Origin: Bryobacterales bacterium
GTDB taxonomy: Bacteria; Acidobacteriota; Terriglobia; Bryobacterales; Bryobacteraceae
Assembly: GCA_019261985.1 (NCBI GenBank)
Contig: JAFAQY010000091.1
Span: forward strand, 1-64,000
Reading direction: 5' to 3'
DNA length: 64,000 nt
Part shown: in pieces, positions 20,466-29,505 of the stretch
How positions within the stretch are numbered: the first letter of the stretch is position 1
Layout: each line of letters begins with the position of its first letter
Program-made: the position numbers and the translations under genes
Notes under the pieces: generated by a model
What the model was told of the DNA's origin: nothing
What the model saw: the letters and a program-made list of their open reading frames with translations, nothing else
Database searches by the model: none

Positions 20466-21250
20466 TAGGCGGGCACCGGTTTGGAGATTCTGGCCGCCCC
20501 GGTTGGACGGAGCAGGAGCAGGCCGCCAGCAAGAGCCACTCCAATTGCGATCCACTGCGTGATGGAAAGCGGCAGCCCGAACGGCAGAGCTTGTTCGTGG
20601 AAGCGGGTAAATTCGATCAGGAAGCGGATGACTGAGCTAACAACCAAATAAAGGCCGATAATCTTTCCCGGTTCGTGCGGCTTGCCGAAGCGCCACATCA
20701 AATAGCCGAACAACAACGCCTCCGTCGCAAATTCGTAGAGTTGGGAAGGATGTAAAGGCGTCTCGAGCGGGACGCCGGTCAACGCCCACGCCTGCGGATT
20801 GTGAAATGTCACGGCCCAGGGCAGATGCGTCTCCTTGCCCCAGCAGCAGCCAGCGGCAAAACAACCCAAACGCCCGATGGCATGGCCAATGGCGATGCCC
20901 GGAGCGAAGCAGTCGGCCGTTTCCAAAAACGGCAGCTTGGACCGGCGCATGTACAGGAAAGCCACAATCAGCGCCAGAATCAGGCCCCCTTGAAACACAC
21001 CCGCCGCTTGCAAAAAGCCGAGCGAGAATACCTGCACATCCGGCCAATCGAACCAGATCATCAGCAGCTTTGCGCCGAGCAATCCGGCAAGAGCGACGTA
21101 CACTGCCAGATTGGTGACAAGATCGCCGTTCAAGCCGCTGCGGCGCGCAAGCCGAACCGTGATCCAGAGGCCTACCAGGAAACCTAGAGCGACCAGAACG
21201 CCGTATGTGGGGATATAGAACTTGCCGAATTCGACGAGCTTCGGGAGCAA
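20465..21250 (-). CDS. lgt: Prolipoprotein diacylglyceryl transferase
   Basis: IPTYGVLVALGFLVGLW and GHAIGRLGCFAAGCCWGKET...RHPSQLYE-like HPSQLYEFATEALLF. Confidence 0.93.
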   Translation of the reverse strand: MLPKLVEFGKFYIPTYGVLVALGFLVGLWITVRLARRSGLNGDLVTNLAVYVALAGLLGAKLLMIWFDWPDVQVFSLGFLQAAGVFQGGLILALIVAFLYMRRSKLPFLETADCFAPGIAIGHAIGRLGCFAAGCCWGKETHLPWAVTFHNPQAWALTGVPLETPLHPSQLYEFATEALLFGYLMWRFGKPHEPGKIIGLYLVVSSVIRFLIEFTRFHEQALPFGLPLSITQWIAIGVALAGGLLLLRPTGAARISKPVPA

Positions 21251-21279
21251 GCTTCAGCATAGCATCCGAAGATTAAACG

Positions 21280-22287
21280 CTACTTTCCTGTTTTCTTGCC
21301 CTGCGCGGCCGCGATAACTTTTTCCCGCTCCCCGCGCGACCACGCATCCTGAATCTGATCTTCCGAGTACCCGGCGATGCGCCCGACCAAAATAAACGCG
21401 GGCAGGGCATGCGGCAGGGTCTTCCAGCGCGCCATCTCCACCAGCGAGAGTAAAGCCCGCTCGCGTAACTGGGCGAGGATGCCGGCATCGCGCGTGTCGG
21501 TTAGAATTTGCAGCGCCGACATTCCGCGGTTGCGGTCCGACCAAGCCAGCGAATTAAGCATCTCGATGAACCACGTTGGCTCGATTCTGATGCCCGCCTT
21601 GGGATTTAGCCGCGCGTACACGGCCAATGCCATCAGGCCGCGCGCCGCAATATCGCGCACGCCCGGATCGGCATCCTTCATCGCGAACTGCATCTCAGTC
21701 AGCGCGACCTTCTTATCAGGCGCGTAGCCGATGATGTAGACGGCGGCGGCGCGCTGATCCTCGTCCTCTGAATCGTGCAGGACCATTCGCAAATCCTCGA
21801 GATGCTGTTCGGCTACCGACGGGAACATATCCTGAACCGCGCGCGCGGTCTGATCGGCCATCCGCGAATAGCCTTCCGTCAGATCTTCGGCGGTCGATCC
21901 CCGGCGCACCGCATCGTTGAACACTTCCTGAAACCTGCGGTAAGCCGCGAGTACCTCATCGGGAAGCTTCGAATCGCCCTCGGGCGGATCGCGCAATTCG
22001 AAATGCGGCGCTCCGCGCTCCTCGATTCCGACATAAAGGATCATCTTGTCGTCGTCGCAACAGACTGCCTCTAAATGCGATTCGATTACTCCCGAGAGCT
22101 TATCCAGGCTCTCCTCCGCGTTGCCCTTCGACGGGGGAAGGAAATCGCCCTCCCGCACGCCGAGCGTCTGCCGGATCTTCGCCTCCGAGATCTTCCGCAG
22201 CCCGAAAAAATCGATGGTTCCGATGCGCGGCGGCGATTGCGCGGCAGCAGCAGCAGCGAGCAACAAGGCGAGTGAATACCGGCGCAT
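21280..22287 (-). CDS. Secreted protein with POTRA-like N-terminus and HEAT-like helical repeats
   Basis: MRRYSLALLLAAAAAAQSPPRIGTIDFFGLRKISEAKIRQTLGVREGD... followed by helical repeats (DADPGVRDIAARGLMALAVYARLNPKAG). Internal Met start preferred over 22371. Confidence 0.6.
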   Translation of the reverse strand: MRRYSLALLLAAAAAAQSPPRIGTIDFFGLRKISEAKIRQTLGVREGDFLPPSKGNAEESLDKLSGVIESHLEAVCCDDDKMILYVGIEERGAPHFELRDPPEGDSKLPDEVLAAYRRFQEVFNDAVRRGSTAEDLTEGYSRMADQTARAVQDMFPSVAEQHLEDLRMVLHDSEDEDQRAAAVYIIGYAPDKKVALTEMQFAMKDADPGVRDIAARGLMALAVYARLNPKAGIRIEPTWFIEMLNSLAWSDRNRGMSALQILTDTRDAGILAQLRERALLSLVEMARWKTLPHALPAFILVGRIAGYSEDQIQDAWSRGEREKVIAAAQGKKTGK

Positions 22288-22318
22288 GAATCGTTGGACG
22301 CGGCGGCGCGGGCCGCCG

Positions 22319-22774
22319 TTATAGCTGTTTTTCCGCAAGCGGGCCGACCACCGGCAAAACCCACCGCTCATTGTTATAAGCCTTGTACATCAGCGCCAGC
22401 CATAAAACAAAAACGCCCAAGCCGAACGCGGACCAGATGGAGGCGGAGATCACCCAGCCGGCGAAAGGAATCAACATGAAGCTGTGGGTCACGATGTTGA
22501 GAATGATGCTGACCACGATCACTGCAATCCAGGCGAAGATCGACTGGAAAGCGTGAAACCGGATGTTCCGGTTGCGATTATACGGCTCCATCACCAGAAA
22601 CAGCACACCCGTCAATACGCCGAGCAGATAACACAACGCGGCGGCGACATTTTCCTGTAAACCTGGCAGCGCGGCCGATGCGCGCGGTGGTGGCGCCGCT
22701 CCGGGAGCCGCCGCTCCGCAATTGCCGCAGAAATTTCCGCGCAACTCAGAGCCGCAATGGGAACAAAAGGGCAT
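22319..22774 (-). CDS. Zinc-ribbon plus DUF4870-like membrane protein
   Basis: MPFCSHCGSELRGNFCGNCGAAAP then multiple TM segments (ENVAAALCYLLGVLTGVLFLV). Confidence 0.75.
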   Translation of the reverse strand: MPFCSHCGSELRGNFCGNCGAAAPGAAPPPRASAALPGLQENVAAALCYLLGVLTGVLFLVMEPYNRNRNIRFHAFQSIFAWIAVIVVSIILNIVTHSFMLIPFAGWVISASIWSAFGLGVFVLWLALMYKAYNNERWVLPVVGPLAEKQL

Positions 22775-22842
22775 CTTTGCTCTCCAATTTACACCAGATA
22801 GCGAGCGGAATACCCCGGGCCGGCCCGACCGGCGCCCGAGTG

Positions 22843-23166
22843 TTAACCGCGTGAGCCGACGTGAATTACCTTTCCTGGCTGTGCCGCGTCAATGGCGGCC
22901 GACAGCTCCGGCAATAATGGACGGTAGTATTCCATCCGATTCCTTCGGACGTGCATGATGATGATTCCAAATGTGAGCTTATCCAGATTGTGCTGGAACT
23001 CGAAACCGCGGTCCGTCACGAACACGTCGAATCTCCCTTGGATCGCGTCTATCAAATGGTGATCTCGAATCTGGCGCCATTCAGTCGTGACCGCAGTCAC
23101 AACGTCGTGTTCTGAGAATGCCTGTCGCAATCGCGGGTTCACGCATTCATCGATCAGGATACGCAC
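22843..23166 (-). CDS. DUF5615-like PIN-fold toxin
   Basis: MRILIDECVNPRLRQAFSEHDVVTAVTTEW... VFVTDRGFEFQHNL. Confidence 0.8.
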   Translation of the reverse strand: MRILIDECVNPRLRQAFSEHDVVTAVTTEWRQIRDHHLIDAIQGRFDVFVTDRGFEFQHNLDKLTFGIIIMHVRRNRMEYYRPLLPELSAAIDAAQPGKVIHVGSRG

Positions 23167-23393
23167 TCGATGAGCCGGTCCTTGGCCAGCTCTAGGAATT
23201 GCACCGCCTGATCGCGATTTACGACTGGAAAATCGTTCAGGAAATGGTCCAGCGTGTCGCCCTCCTCAATGTAGTCGAGGAGCGTTTGGACGGGAACCCT
23301 TGTCCCCGTGAAGCACGGGGTCCCGTGCATGATTTCGGGGTCTACCGAAACTATTTCTGCAATACGAGCTTTTTGCTCGGATCTCACATCCAT
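23154..23393 (-). CDS. DUF433 antitoxin
   Basis: IVSVDPEIMHGTPCFTGTRVPVQTLLDYIEEGDTLDHFLNDFPVVNRDQAVQFLELAK. Confidence 0.88.
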   Translation of the reverse strand: MDVRSEQKARIAEIVSVDPEIMHGTPCFTGTRVPVQTLLDYIEEGDTLDHFLNDFPVVNRDQAVQFLELAKDRLIECVS

Positions 23394-23411
23394 AGTTTAG
23401 GGCAGGGTACC

Positions 23412-24005
23412 TCACATGTGCAGCCACGTAGCCGCCGTCTTCATCCACTCGAATAAGAACGTCTTCCGCCCTTCGCGGTCGTGCCACCACGCATGTGTCG
23501 TAAAGTGCGTGTCCGGAGCCGATACCACAATAAACTGAATGCCCGGCGCGGCTGATCGAAATTCATTGCCCGCGCGACGGGTGTGATATGTGCTCGTAAC
23601 CAGCAGCACGCGATGTGCGCCCAACTTCCTAAATTCTTGCGCGGCGGCTATGGCTTCTTCGTGAGTGGAACTCGCCAGGTTGGGAAAAGGTACAAAGTAC
23701 GATTGCGGATAACCCGCGCGCACGGCAAACGGGATCGCCAAATCGCATTCATTCAGGCCATACAGGCCGTAAGGCCCGCTGATAACGGCTTGAGAGACGT
23801 ACCCTTCCCTCGCAAGCGCGGCTGCCCGAAGAATGCGGTTGCCGGTCTGATCTCCGGCCGGGACGAATGCCACATCGGCATGCTGCGGAGGATCGGATTT
23901 ATCTAAAAACCCGCCCAATCCGGCCAGGATTTGGTTGTGCAGGAGGGCGCAGCCCGCGACCGCCGCCAAACAGCCCAGCGCAATGAGCCGCAGTGCCCGA
24001 TTCAC
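23412..24005 (-). CDS. YdcF/SanA-like (DUF218) membrane-anchored protein
   Basis: DVAFVPAGDQTGNRILRAAALAREGYVSQAVISG and LVTSTYHTRRAGNEF. Confidence 0.78.
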   Translation of the reverse strand: MNRALRLIALGCLAAVAGCALLHNQILAGLGGFLDKSDPPQHADVAFVPAGDQTGNRILRAAALAREGYVSQAVISGPYGLYGLNECDLAIPFAVRAGYPQSYFVPFPNLASSTHEEAIAAAQEFRKLGAHRVLLVTSTYHTRRAGNEFRSAAPGIQFIVVSAPDTHFTTHAWWHDREGRKTFLFEWMKTAATWLHM

Positions 24006-24016
24006 CTATCTAATAT

Positions 24017-24661
24017 TTACTTTTCGTCGGAGCTGCGCTGATCCAAGTGACCGACGGTCTTCAGGCGCTGGAACATCCGCTCCACTTCTTCTTCCTCTTC
24101 GGGAAGCAGAAGCTGGTAACGCGGCGCTGGAAGCTGCTTTTGCGCGGTTTTGGAAGGCTCGCCCCAGAACTGGCGGTAGGGAATGCCATCCAGCAGCGCT
24201 TCGCGCGAGTACCGCCGCAAATATCGCAGCAGGCTACCGCAGGAATCGGCATCGCCGGGATGCACCAGCAGAACCCGGGTATCCTCGCCGTTTTCCCCGC
24301 GCAATGTCAGGTGAACGGCAAGGGGAATATTCCATCCGGTCTGATCCAGGCGGCGAATGGAGCTCCACGCGATCTGGCGCGTGCCGACCTTCAGATGTTT
24401 CTCATCGATCTCAATCGCCGGGCGGAACGCGAGCATCAAGAGAACCACTGCCGGTAATGCAAAAAGAATGGCCGCAAGCCATGCGGGACTGAAGCTCGCC
24501 GGAAACCCCACCCAATCGGGAACCCAGGCTCGTACGATCTCCTCCCAAGAGGCGCCCCAGCGCAACGCGATTCCAGCCGAGAGCAACATTCCCGCGGTCG
24601 CGGCAAGACCCATCGAAAGGTACCGTCGTGAGGGAGTAAAGCGAACCACCGGGCGACTCAC
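24017..24661 (-). CDS. Hypothetical membrane protein
   Basis: 214 aa with two TM segments and a PH-like EIDEKHLKVGTRQIAWSSIRRLDQT segment. Confidence 0.55.
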   Translation of the reverse strand: MSRPVVRFTPSRRYLSMGLAATAGMLLSAGIALRWGASWEEIVRAWVPDWVGFPASFSPAWLAAILFALPAVVLLMLAFRPAIEIDEKHLKVGTRQIAWSSIRRLDQTGWNIPLAVHLTLRGENGEDTRVLLVHPGDADSCGSLLRYLRRYSREALLDGIPYRQFWGEPSKTAQKQLPAPRYQLLLPEEEEEVERMFQRLKTVGHLDQRSSDEK

Positions 24662-24719
24662 ATTTCTAGGCTACACCATCTTCCGGCAAAGCTCGAATCA
24701 GTTTTTCCCGACGCTGAAG

Positions 24720-24768
24720 CTGTGGGGCAGGCTTGAGCCTGCGGCGGGATTCAGCCCGCCTGTAAACG
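24720..24768. repeat. Dispersed two-hairpin palindromic element
   Basis: CTGTGGGGCAGGCTTGAGCCTGCGGCGGGATTCAGCCCGCCTGTAAACGG. Confidence 0.85.
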
Positions 24769-24772
24769 GTTA

Positions 24773-25063
24773 CTAAGCGTTAGAAGCTTCCGTGCGCGTG
24801 CAGCAGTCATGCGTGTATTCATGCCGCATCAGCGCCGACCGCGCTTCGTCAAGGTTCTTGCGCGCCCGTTCCGCGCGCTGCCAAGCTTGATTAAACTCGC
24901 CGCCCGGCGCATAGGGGAGCACTTCCACCGCGTCGCTGAAACTTTTCGCCGCCAGGCGATAGAGTTCCACGAAAGCGCACCATTCCGCACAGGGCGTTTT
25001 CTGTGCCTGTGACCTCCTTGCATGGAGACGAATCGGGGGAGCGGCCATTGTTGATACGGACAT
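24773..25063 (-). CDS. Hypothetical small protein
   Basis: MSVSTMAAPPIRLHARRSQAQKTPCAEWCAFVELYRLAAKSFSDAVEVLPYAPGGEFNQAWQRAERARKNLDEARSALMRHEYTHDCC. Helical, plausible codon usage; no family recognised. Confidence 0.5.
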   Translation of the reverse strand: MSVSTMAAPPIRLHARRSQAQKTPCAEWCAFVELYRLAAKSFSDAVEVLPYAPGGEFNQAWQRAERARKNLDEARSALMRHEYTHDCCTRTEASNA

Positions 25064-25400
25064 CGTTAACCTCTGGTTCGTGGAATCGTGTTGGTGTCGG
25101 ACGCAGGCGCCAACATGCGTCATTACTCTTCTACTTTTCGGACAGGGAAATCAGCATCTTTAGAGAACTCTGAGGAGAGAATCTAAAAGTGCTCGGCGGC
25201 TTTCAGAGGACGTTCAGTACCGCTATTACAATGTTAAACCTTTTCTGTTTCCCTCTTCAAGAAAAAAATTTAATTACCCCCATTTTTGATTATTTGAACT
25301 TCTTCGACGAACATAGCCAACGGGCCGCCACTCATTGCTTCCATCCTTCAAGACAGTCTATTTCTAAGCCAAACGACCTACCGAGTTATAGTCGAAGTAA

Positions 25401-26342
25401 GTGAGTCTGCCCCTTTTCGATCAGACCCCCGCGTTCGACCGTGCCGGATTGGCACATAGCTTACAGGGGCTGGCCCGGCAAGGCGTCTGGATCGGAACCA
25501 GCTCATGGAAATATGAGGGTTGGCTCGACCAGATCTACACGCGTGACCGGTATCTACTTAGAGGACGCTTCTCCCCGCAGGCGTTTCAGGAAAACTGTCT
25601 CGCGGAATACGCCGAAACCTTTCCAATCGTGTGCGGGGACTTTTCCTTCTATCAATTCCCCACCCCGGAGTTCTGGCGGAAGCTGTTCGCCTCCGCGCCC
25701 CCGGCGCTGCGATTCGCGCTAAAAATCCCGGAAGAGGTCACGGCGGAAGAGTTCCCAAAGCACCCACGTTACGGACCGCGCGCCGGATCGAAAAACGATT
25801 CCTACATGAATGCCGAAGCGCTGCGTCTGCAATTCCTGCAGCCACTGGAGCCTTATGCGGCAAGGATCGCAACTTTAATATTCGAATTCGGCGCCCGAGG
25901 CGCGAGCACGCGGCGCTTTGTGTCACGGCTCGAAACGCTGCTCGGGCAATTACCCGATAGATTCCGGTATGCCGTTGAAGTCCGCAATAGACAGTATCTA
26001 CAACCCCGGTATTTCAAGTGTCTGGGTTCGCACCGTGCCGCGCATGTTTTGAATTCCTGGACACGCATGCCTCTTTTATCCGAGCAGATGACTTTGCCCG
26101 ATGTATTTCCCACGGATTTTACAGTGGTACGCGCATTATTGCGGCCGGGGCGGAATTATGCCGATGCAGTCGCACAATTTCAGCCATATAAGGAAGTCCG
26201 CGATGAAAACCCCGAGGTGCGCGATTCCTTGCGCGCGCTGATCAAACGCATGCGCGAGGAGCGCCGTGCCGCCTACATATTCGTCAACAACCGCCTGGAA
26301 GGGAATGCACCCGAAACCATTCGCGCGGTGGTCGAAGGATGA
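25401..26342 (+). CDS. DUF72 domain protein
   Basis: VWIGTSSWKYEGWLDQIYTRDRYLL... LAEYAETFPIVCGDFSFYQFPTPEFW... YIFVNNRLEGNAPETI. GTG start. Confidence 0.88.
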   Translation: MSLPLFDQTPAFDRAGLAHSLQGLARQGVWIGTSSWKYEGWLDQIYTRDRYLLRGRFSPQAFQENCLAEYAETFPIVCGDFSFYQFPTPEFWRKLFASAPPALRFALKIPEEVTAEEFPKHPRYGPRAGSKNDSYMNAEALRLQFLQPLEPYAARIATLIFEFGARGASTRRFVSRLETLLGQLPDRFRYAVEVRNRQYLQPRYFKCLGSHRAAHVLNSWTRMPLLSEQMTLPDVFPTDFTVVRALLRPGRNYADAVAQFQPYKEVRDENPEVRDSLRALIKRMREERRAAYIFVNNRLEGNAPETIRAVVEG

Positions 26343-28606
26343 AACTGCCGGTCGACGAGCTGCTGCCGGCAATTACCGCTGCTCTCGCCCGCGGCCCGAA
26401 CCTCGTAATCGAAGCCCCGCCCGGGGCGGGAAAGACGACGCGAGTTCCACCCGCGCTCCTTTCGCATGTCCGGGGCGAAATTTTGGTTCTCGAACCAAGG
26501 CGCCTCGCCGCCCGTATGGCCGCCCGGCGCGTCGCCTCGGAGCTGGGGGAAAGCCTTGGCGAAACCGTCGGATATCAGGTCCGCTTTGAGGACATTGGCG
26601 GCCCGCGGACGCGTTTGCGGTTCGTAACCGAAGGTGTATTGACTCGCAGGTTTCTTTCCGATCCTTCGCTAGAGCGCGTGGGCGCGGTGATCCTGGACGA
26701 GTTTCACGAGCGGCATTTAGAAGGAGACCTGGCCCTTGCCCTCCTCCGCCGGGTGCAGGCCGAAGGCCGCCGCGACCTGAAGATCATCGCAATGTCGGCG
26801 ACCTTGGACGCCGCTCCGATTGCACGATTCCTTGGAGATTGTCCCGTGGGAGATTGTCCCGTGCTTCGGACAGAAGGCAAGCTGCACGCGCTTTCGATTG
26901 AGTACACGCCACACTCAGGCGCGGCACTAGAGGCGCAAGTCGCGGGCACCGTTGAGCGTTTAGTGAAGGCGGGTCTCACCGGAGATGTGCTGGTGTTTCT
27001 TCCAGGCGCGGCCGAGATCCGGCGGGCAGCGGACGCGCTTTCACGGCTTAAGGACCGTGCCGGACTGCTCGTGTTGCCGCTACACGGCGATCTCACCCCG
27101 GCCGAGCAGGATCTTGCGGTATCGCCCGCGGATCGCCCCAAGGTGATCCTATCCACCAACATCGCGGAAAGTTCGCTGACGATTGAAGGTGTCACGACGG
27201 TAATCGATAGCGGCCTCGCCCGTGTCGCCGCTGACTCGCCCTGGACTGGAATTCCAACCTTGCACGCTCAGCGAATTAGTCAAGCTTCGGCAACTCAGCG
27301 AGCGGGCCGCGCTGCCCGGACGATGCCCGGCCGCGTGATCCGGCTTTACACCGCGGAAGATTTCCATCGCAGACCCGCGGCCGATACGCCGGAGATCGCA
27401 CGCCGCGAGCTGTCGCAAACCGTGCTGATGCTGCGTGCGATGAGAATTCGCGATTTGCATTGGCTCGAGCCGCCGCCCGAAGCGGCCCTCGCCGCGGCGG
27501 AAGCCCTGCTCGACAAACTCGAGATCACGCCCGAAATGGCGGATCTTCCGCTGCCGCCGCGTCTCGCGAAATTGTTGCATGACGCCGTCCGTCTTGGCGT
27601 ACCCGAAAAAGGATGTGCGGTAGCGGCCGTCCTCAGTTCAGGCGAGCGTGGATCGTCCGATCTGTTGACGCTCGTCGAATCGCCGTGGCAGCCGCAAACG
27701 AAGCGGATATTCGATCAGCTTCGGCGCCGCTTCCGCGGCCGCGACGATCGGAAAGCAGGCGATACGGCGATTCTGCAAGCTGTACTGGCCGCCTTTCCGG
27801 ATCGCGTCGCGCGCCACCGGCGCGATGGCGACCTGCTGCTCTCCTCGGGCGGCTCCGCGCGGCTCCCGGTGAGATGGAAAAGCCGCAGCCATGAGTTCCT
27901 TATCGCCATTGATGTCGAGGAGCGGCGCGACCGGGGCCTGCCTCTGGTCCGCTTGGCCGCGCCGATCGAGCCTGAATGGCTGCTTGAAAAATCCACCGAG
28001 CGGACCGCCCTTGAATGGAACCGCGCGGCCGAACGTGTTGAGCAGGTGACCGCGCTGCTTTACGATCAGCTCGTGATTGAAGAGACACGCGCGCCCGCGC
28101 CGCCAGCTGGTGACACAGCCCGGTTGCTTGCCGCAAAAGCGCGCGAAGTAGATATCGGCCGCTTCCTGGATCGTGATGAACTTGAGCAAACGGAAGCCCG
28201 CGCCGCGTTCGCGGGCATTAATATCAATGTGAGTGCCGCGCTCGATGAGCTCTGCCAAGGCCGTACAAGCTTCGCCGAGCTTTCCTCCGCCGGATTGCTA
28301 ACCGCGCTCACACCACCCCGCCTGAACCAGCTCGCGCCCGAGCGCATCGCGCTTCCAGGCGGCCGCCAGGTAAAGGTTCACTACGAACGCGGCAAACCGC
28401 CGTGGATAGAATCCCGTTTGCAGGATTTCATGGGCATGCGTGAAACGCCGCGAATCGCGGGGGTACCGCTTGTCGTTCACCTGCTCGCGCCGAACCGCCG
28501 CCCGGTTCAGGTTACGACGGATTTGGCCGGCTTCTGGCAGCGCTTGTATCCGCAAGTCCGCCGGGAGCTATCGCGCCGCTATCCAAAGCATCATTGGCCG
28601 GAGTAG
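26339..28606 (+). CDS. hrpB: ATP-dependent helicase HrpB
   Basis: PVDELLPAITAALARGPNLVIEAPPGAGKTTRVPPALL, DEFHERHLEGDLALALLRRVQ, NIAESSLTIEGVTTVIDSGLAR, QRAGRAAR. Confidence 0.95.
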   Translation: MKLPVDELLPAITAALARGPNLVIEAPPGAGKTTRVPPALLSHVRGEILVLEPRRLAARMAARRVASELGESLGETVGYQVRFEDIGGPRTRLRFVTEGVLTRRFLSDPSLERVGAVILDEFHERHLEGDLALALLRRVQAEGRRDLKIIAMSATLDAAPIARFLGDCPVGDCPVLRTEGKLHALSIEYTPHSGAALEAQVAGTVERLVKAGLTGDVLVFLPGAAEIRRAADALSRLKDRAGLLVLPLHGDLTPAEQDLAVSPADRPKVILSTNIAESSLTIEGVTTVIDSGLARVAADSPWTGIPTLHAQRISQASATQRAGRAARTMPGRVIRLYTAEDFHRRPAADTPEIARRELSQTVLMLRAMRIRDLHWLEPPPEAALAAAEALLDKLEITPEMADLPLPPRLAKLLHDAVRLGVPEKGCAVAAVLSSGERGSSDLLTLVESPWQPQTKRIFDQLRRRFRGRDDRKAGDTAILQAVLAAFPDRVARHRRDGDLLLSSGGSARLPVRWKSRSHEFLIAIDVEERRDRGLPLVRLAAPIEPEWLLEKSTERTALEWNRAAERVEQVTALLYDQLVIEETRAPAPPAGDTARLLAAKAREVDIGRFLDRDELEQTEARAAFAGININVSAALDELCQGRTSFAELSSAGLLTALTPPRLNQLAPERIALPGGRQVKVHYERGKPPWIESRLQDFMGMRETPRIAGVPLVVHLLAPNRRPVQVTTDLAGFWQRLYPQVRRELSRRYPKHHWPE
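26834..26863 (+). repeat. Exact 15-bp in-frame tandem duplication within hrpB
   Basis: GGAGATTGTCCCGTG x2, encoding GDCPVGDCPV. Confidence 0.9.
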
Positions 28607-28622
28607 GGGTATTCTGCTTCGC

Positions 28623-28829
28623 TCACTTCGCTTTGGCGTCCTGCTCGGTGGCCCTTTCGCGCGTCCGCTTACGAGATAGAGCCCGGCGTTTCGGGTCTTT
28701 ATCCACAGAAGCGCGCTTACTCGGCGCACCGGCAGCCGACCGGCCCGGAGCCTCGCCTCCCAATACAACGCTGTACCGTTCTTCGAGCGCTAAAATCTCG
28801 TCGAAGGTCATTACATCAACAGGCGGCAT
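28623..28829 (-). CDS. Hypothetical small basic protein
   Basis: 68 aa: MPPVDVMTFDEILALEERYSVVLGGEAPGRSAAG...; short, no family recognised. Confidence 0.4.
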   Translation of the reverse strand: MPPVDVMTFDEILALEERYSVVLGGEAPGRSAAGAPSKRASVDKDPKRRALSRKRTRERATEQDAKAK

Positions 28830-28848
28830 AAACCTCTCCTACTTGCGA

Positions 28849-29505
28849 TTATACGTTCTTTGGCGCAGCGGCAGCAGCTTGCCATTTTGCTTCCAGAGTT
28901 TGTTTCAGGTGAAGATACGCTGCCCGTGGGACGATCATTAGGTCTTCCGTATCCTTGTGCCAGTTTACGAATTTGTCGTAAAAGCTCTTAGAGTTCTGCG
29001 TGCACTCTCCCCAGATCGCCGCCGCTTCAATCTGATCTGCGGCAAAACAGATGTGATGAAGGAAGGCTACTCCCACTCCGGAAGCCGTTTTATCGATCAG
29101 GTCTGGGCGCGCGGTTACCACATCAAGAGCAATGCTATTGCACCACGTCCGCCGGTAATTGCATAACCCGATGATTCTCCGGTTCGAGGAGGCTCTGGCT
29201 ACAGCCAAAACGCTCACTTCTACACGCGGATTATCGATCACCATCTCCTTTAACCGGTGCACGGAAAGCGCGGTTTCCCCGAAACTATGAGCCTGATCCC
29301 AAAGTCTCGTTGCATGTCCAGCCAGCCACAGCGAGTCGCGCTGCGACGGACTCGGACTCTCAATCGATTTATCCCAGCGCTTGATTTCCGCGCGCAAATG
29401 ATTCAACTGCGCTTTATTCCCGGCATAAAGTATCTGGATTTGGCCTCTGCTTACAGGTATCGATGTGCCCTGCGGAATACAACTGCTCCAGGGTGTATTG
29501 GCCAT
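28849..29505 (-). CDS. Hypothetical protein, possibly GNAT-like fold
   Basis: 218 aa; VSVLAVARASSNRRIIGLCNYRRTWCNSIALDVV ... QNSKSFYDKF resembles GNAT strands and C-terminal helix. Start overlaps the stop of the upstream hydrolase (TGATG). Confidence 0.55.
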   Translation of the reverse strand: MANTPWSSCIPQGTSIPVSRGQIQILYAGNKAQLNHLRAEIKRWDKSIESPSPSQRDSLWLAGHATRLWDQAHSFGETALSVHRLKEMVIDNPRVEVSVLAVARASSNRRIIGLCNYRRTWCNSIALDVVTARPDLIDKTASGVGVAFLHHICFAADQIEAAAIWGECTQNSKSFYDKFVNWHKDTEDLMIVPRAAYLHLKQTLEAKWQAAAAAPKNV

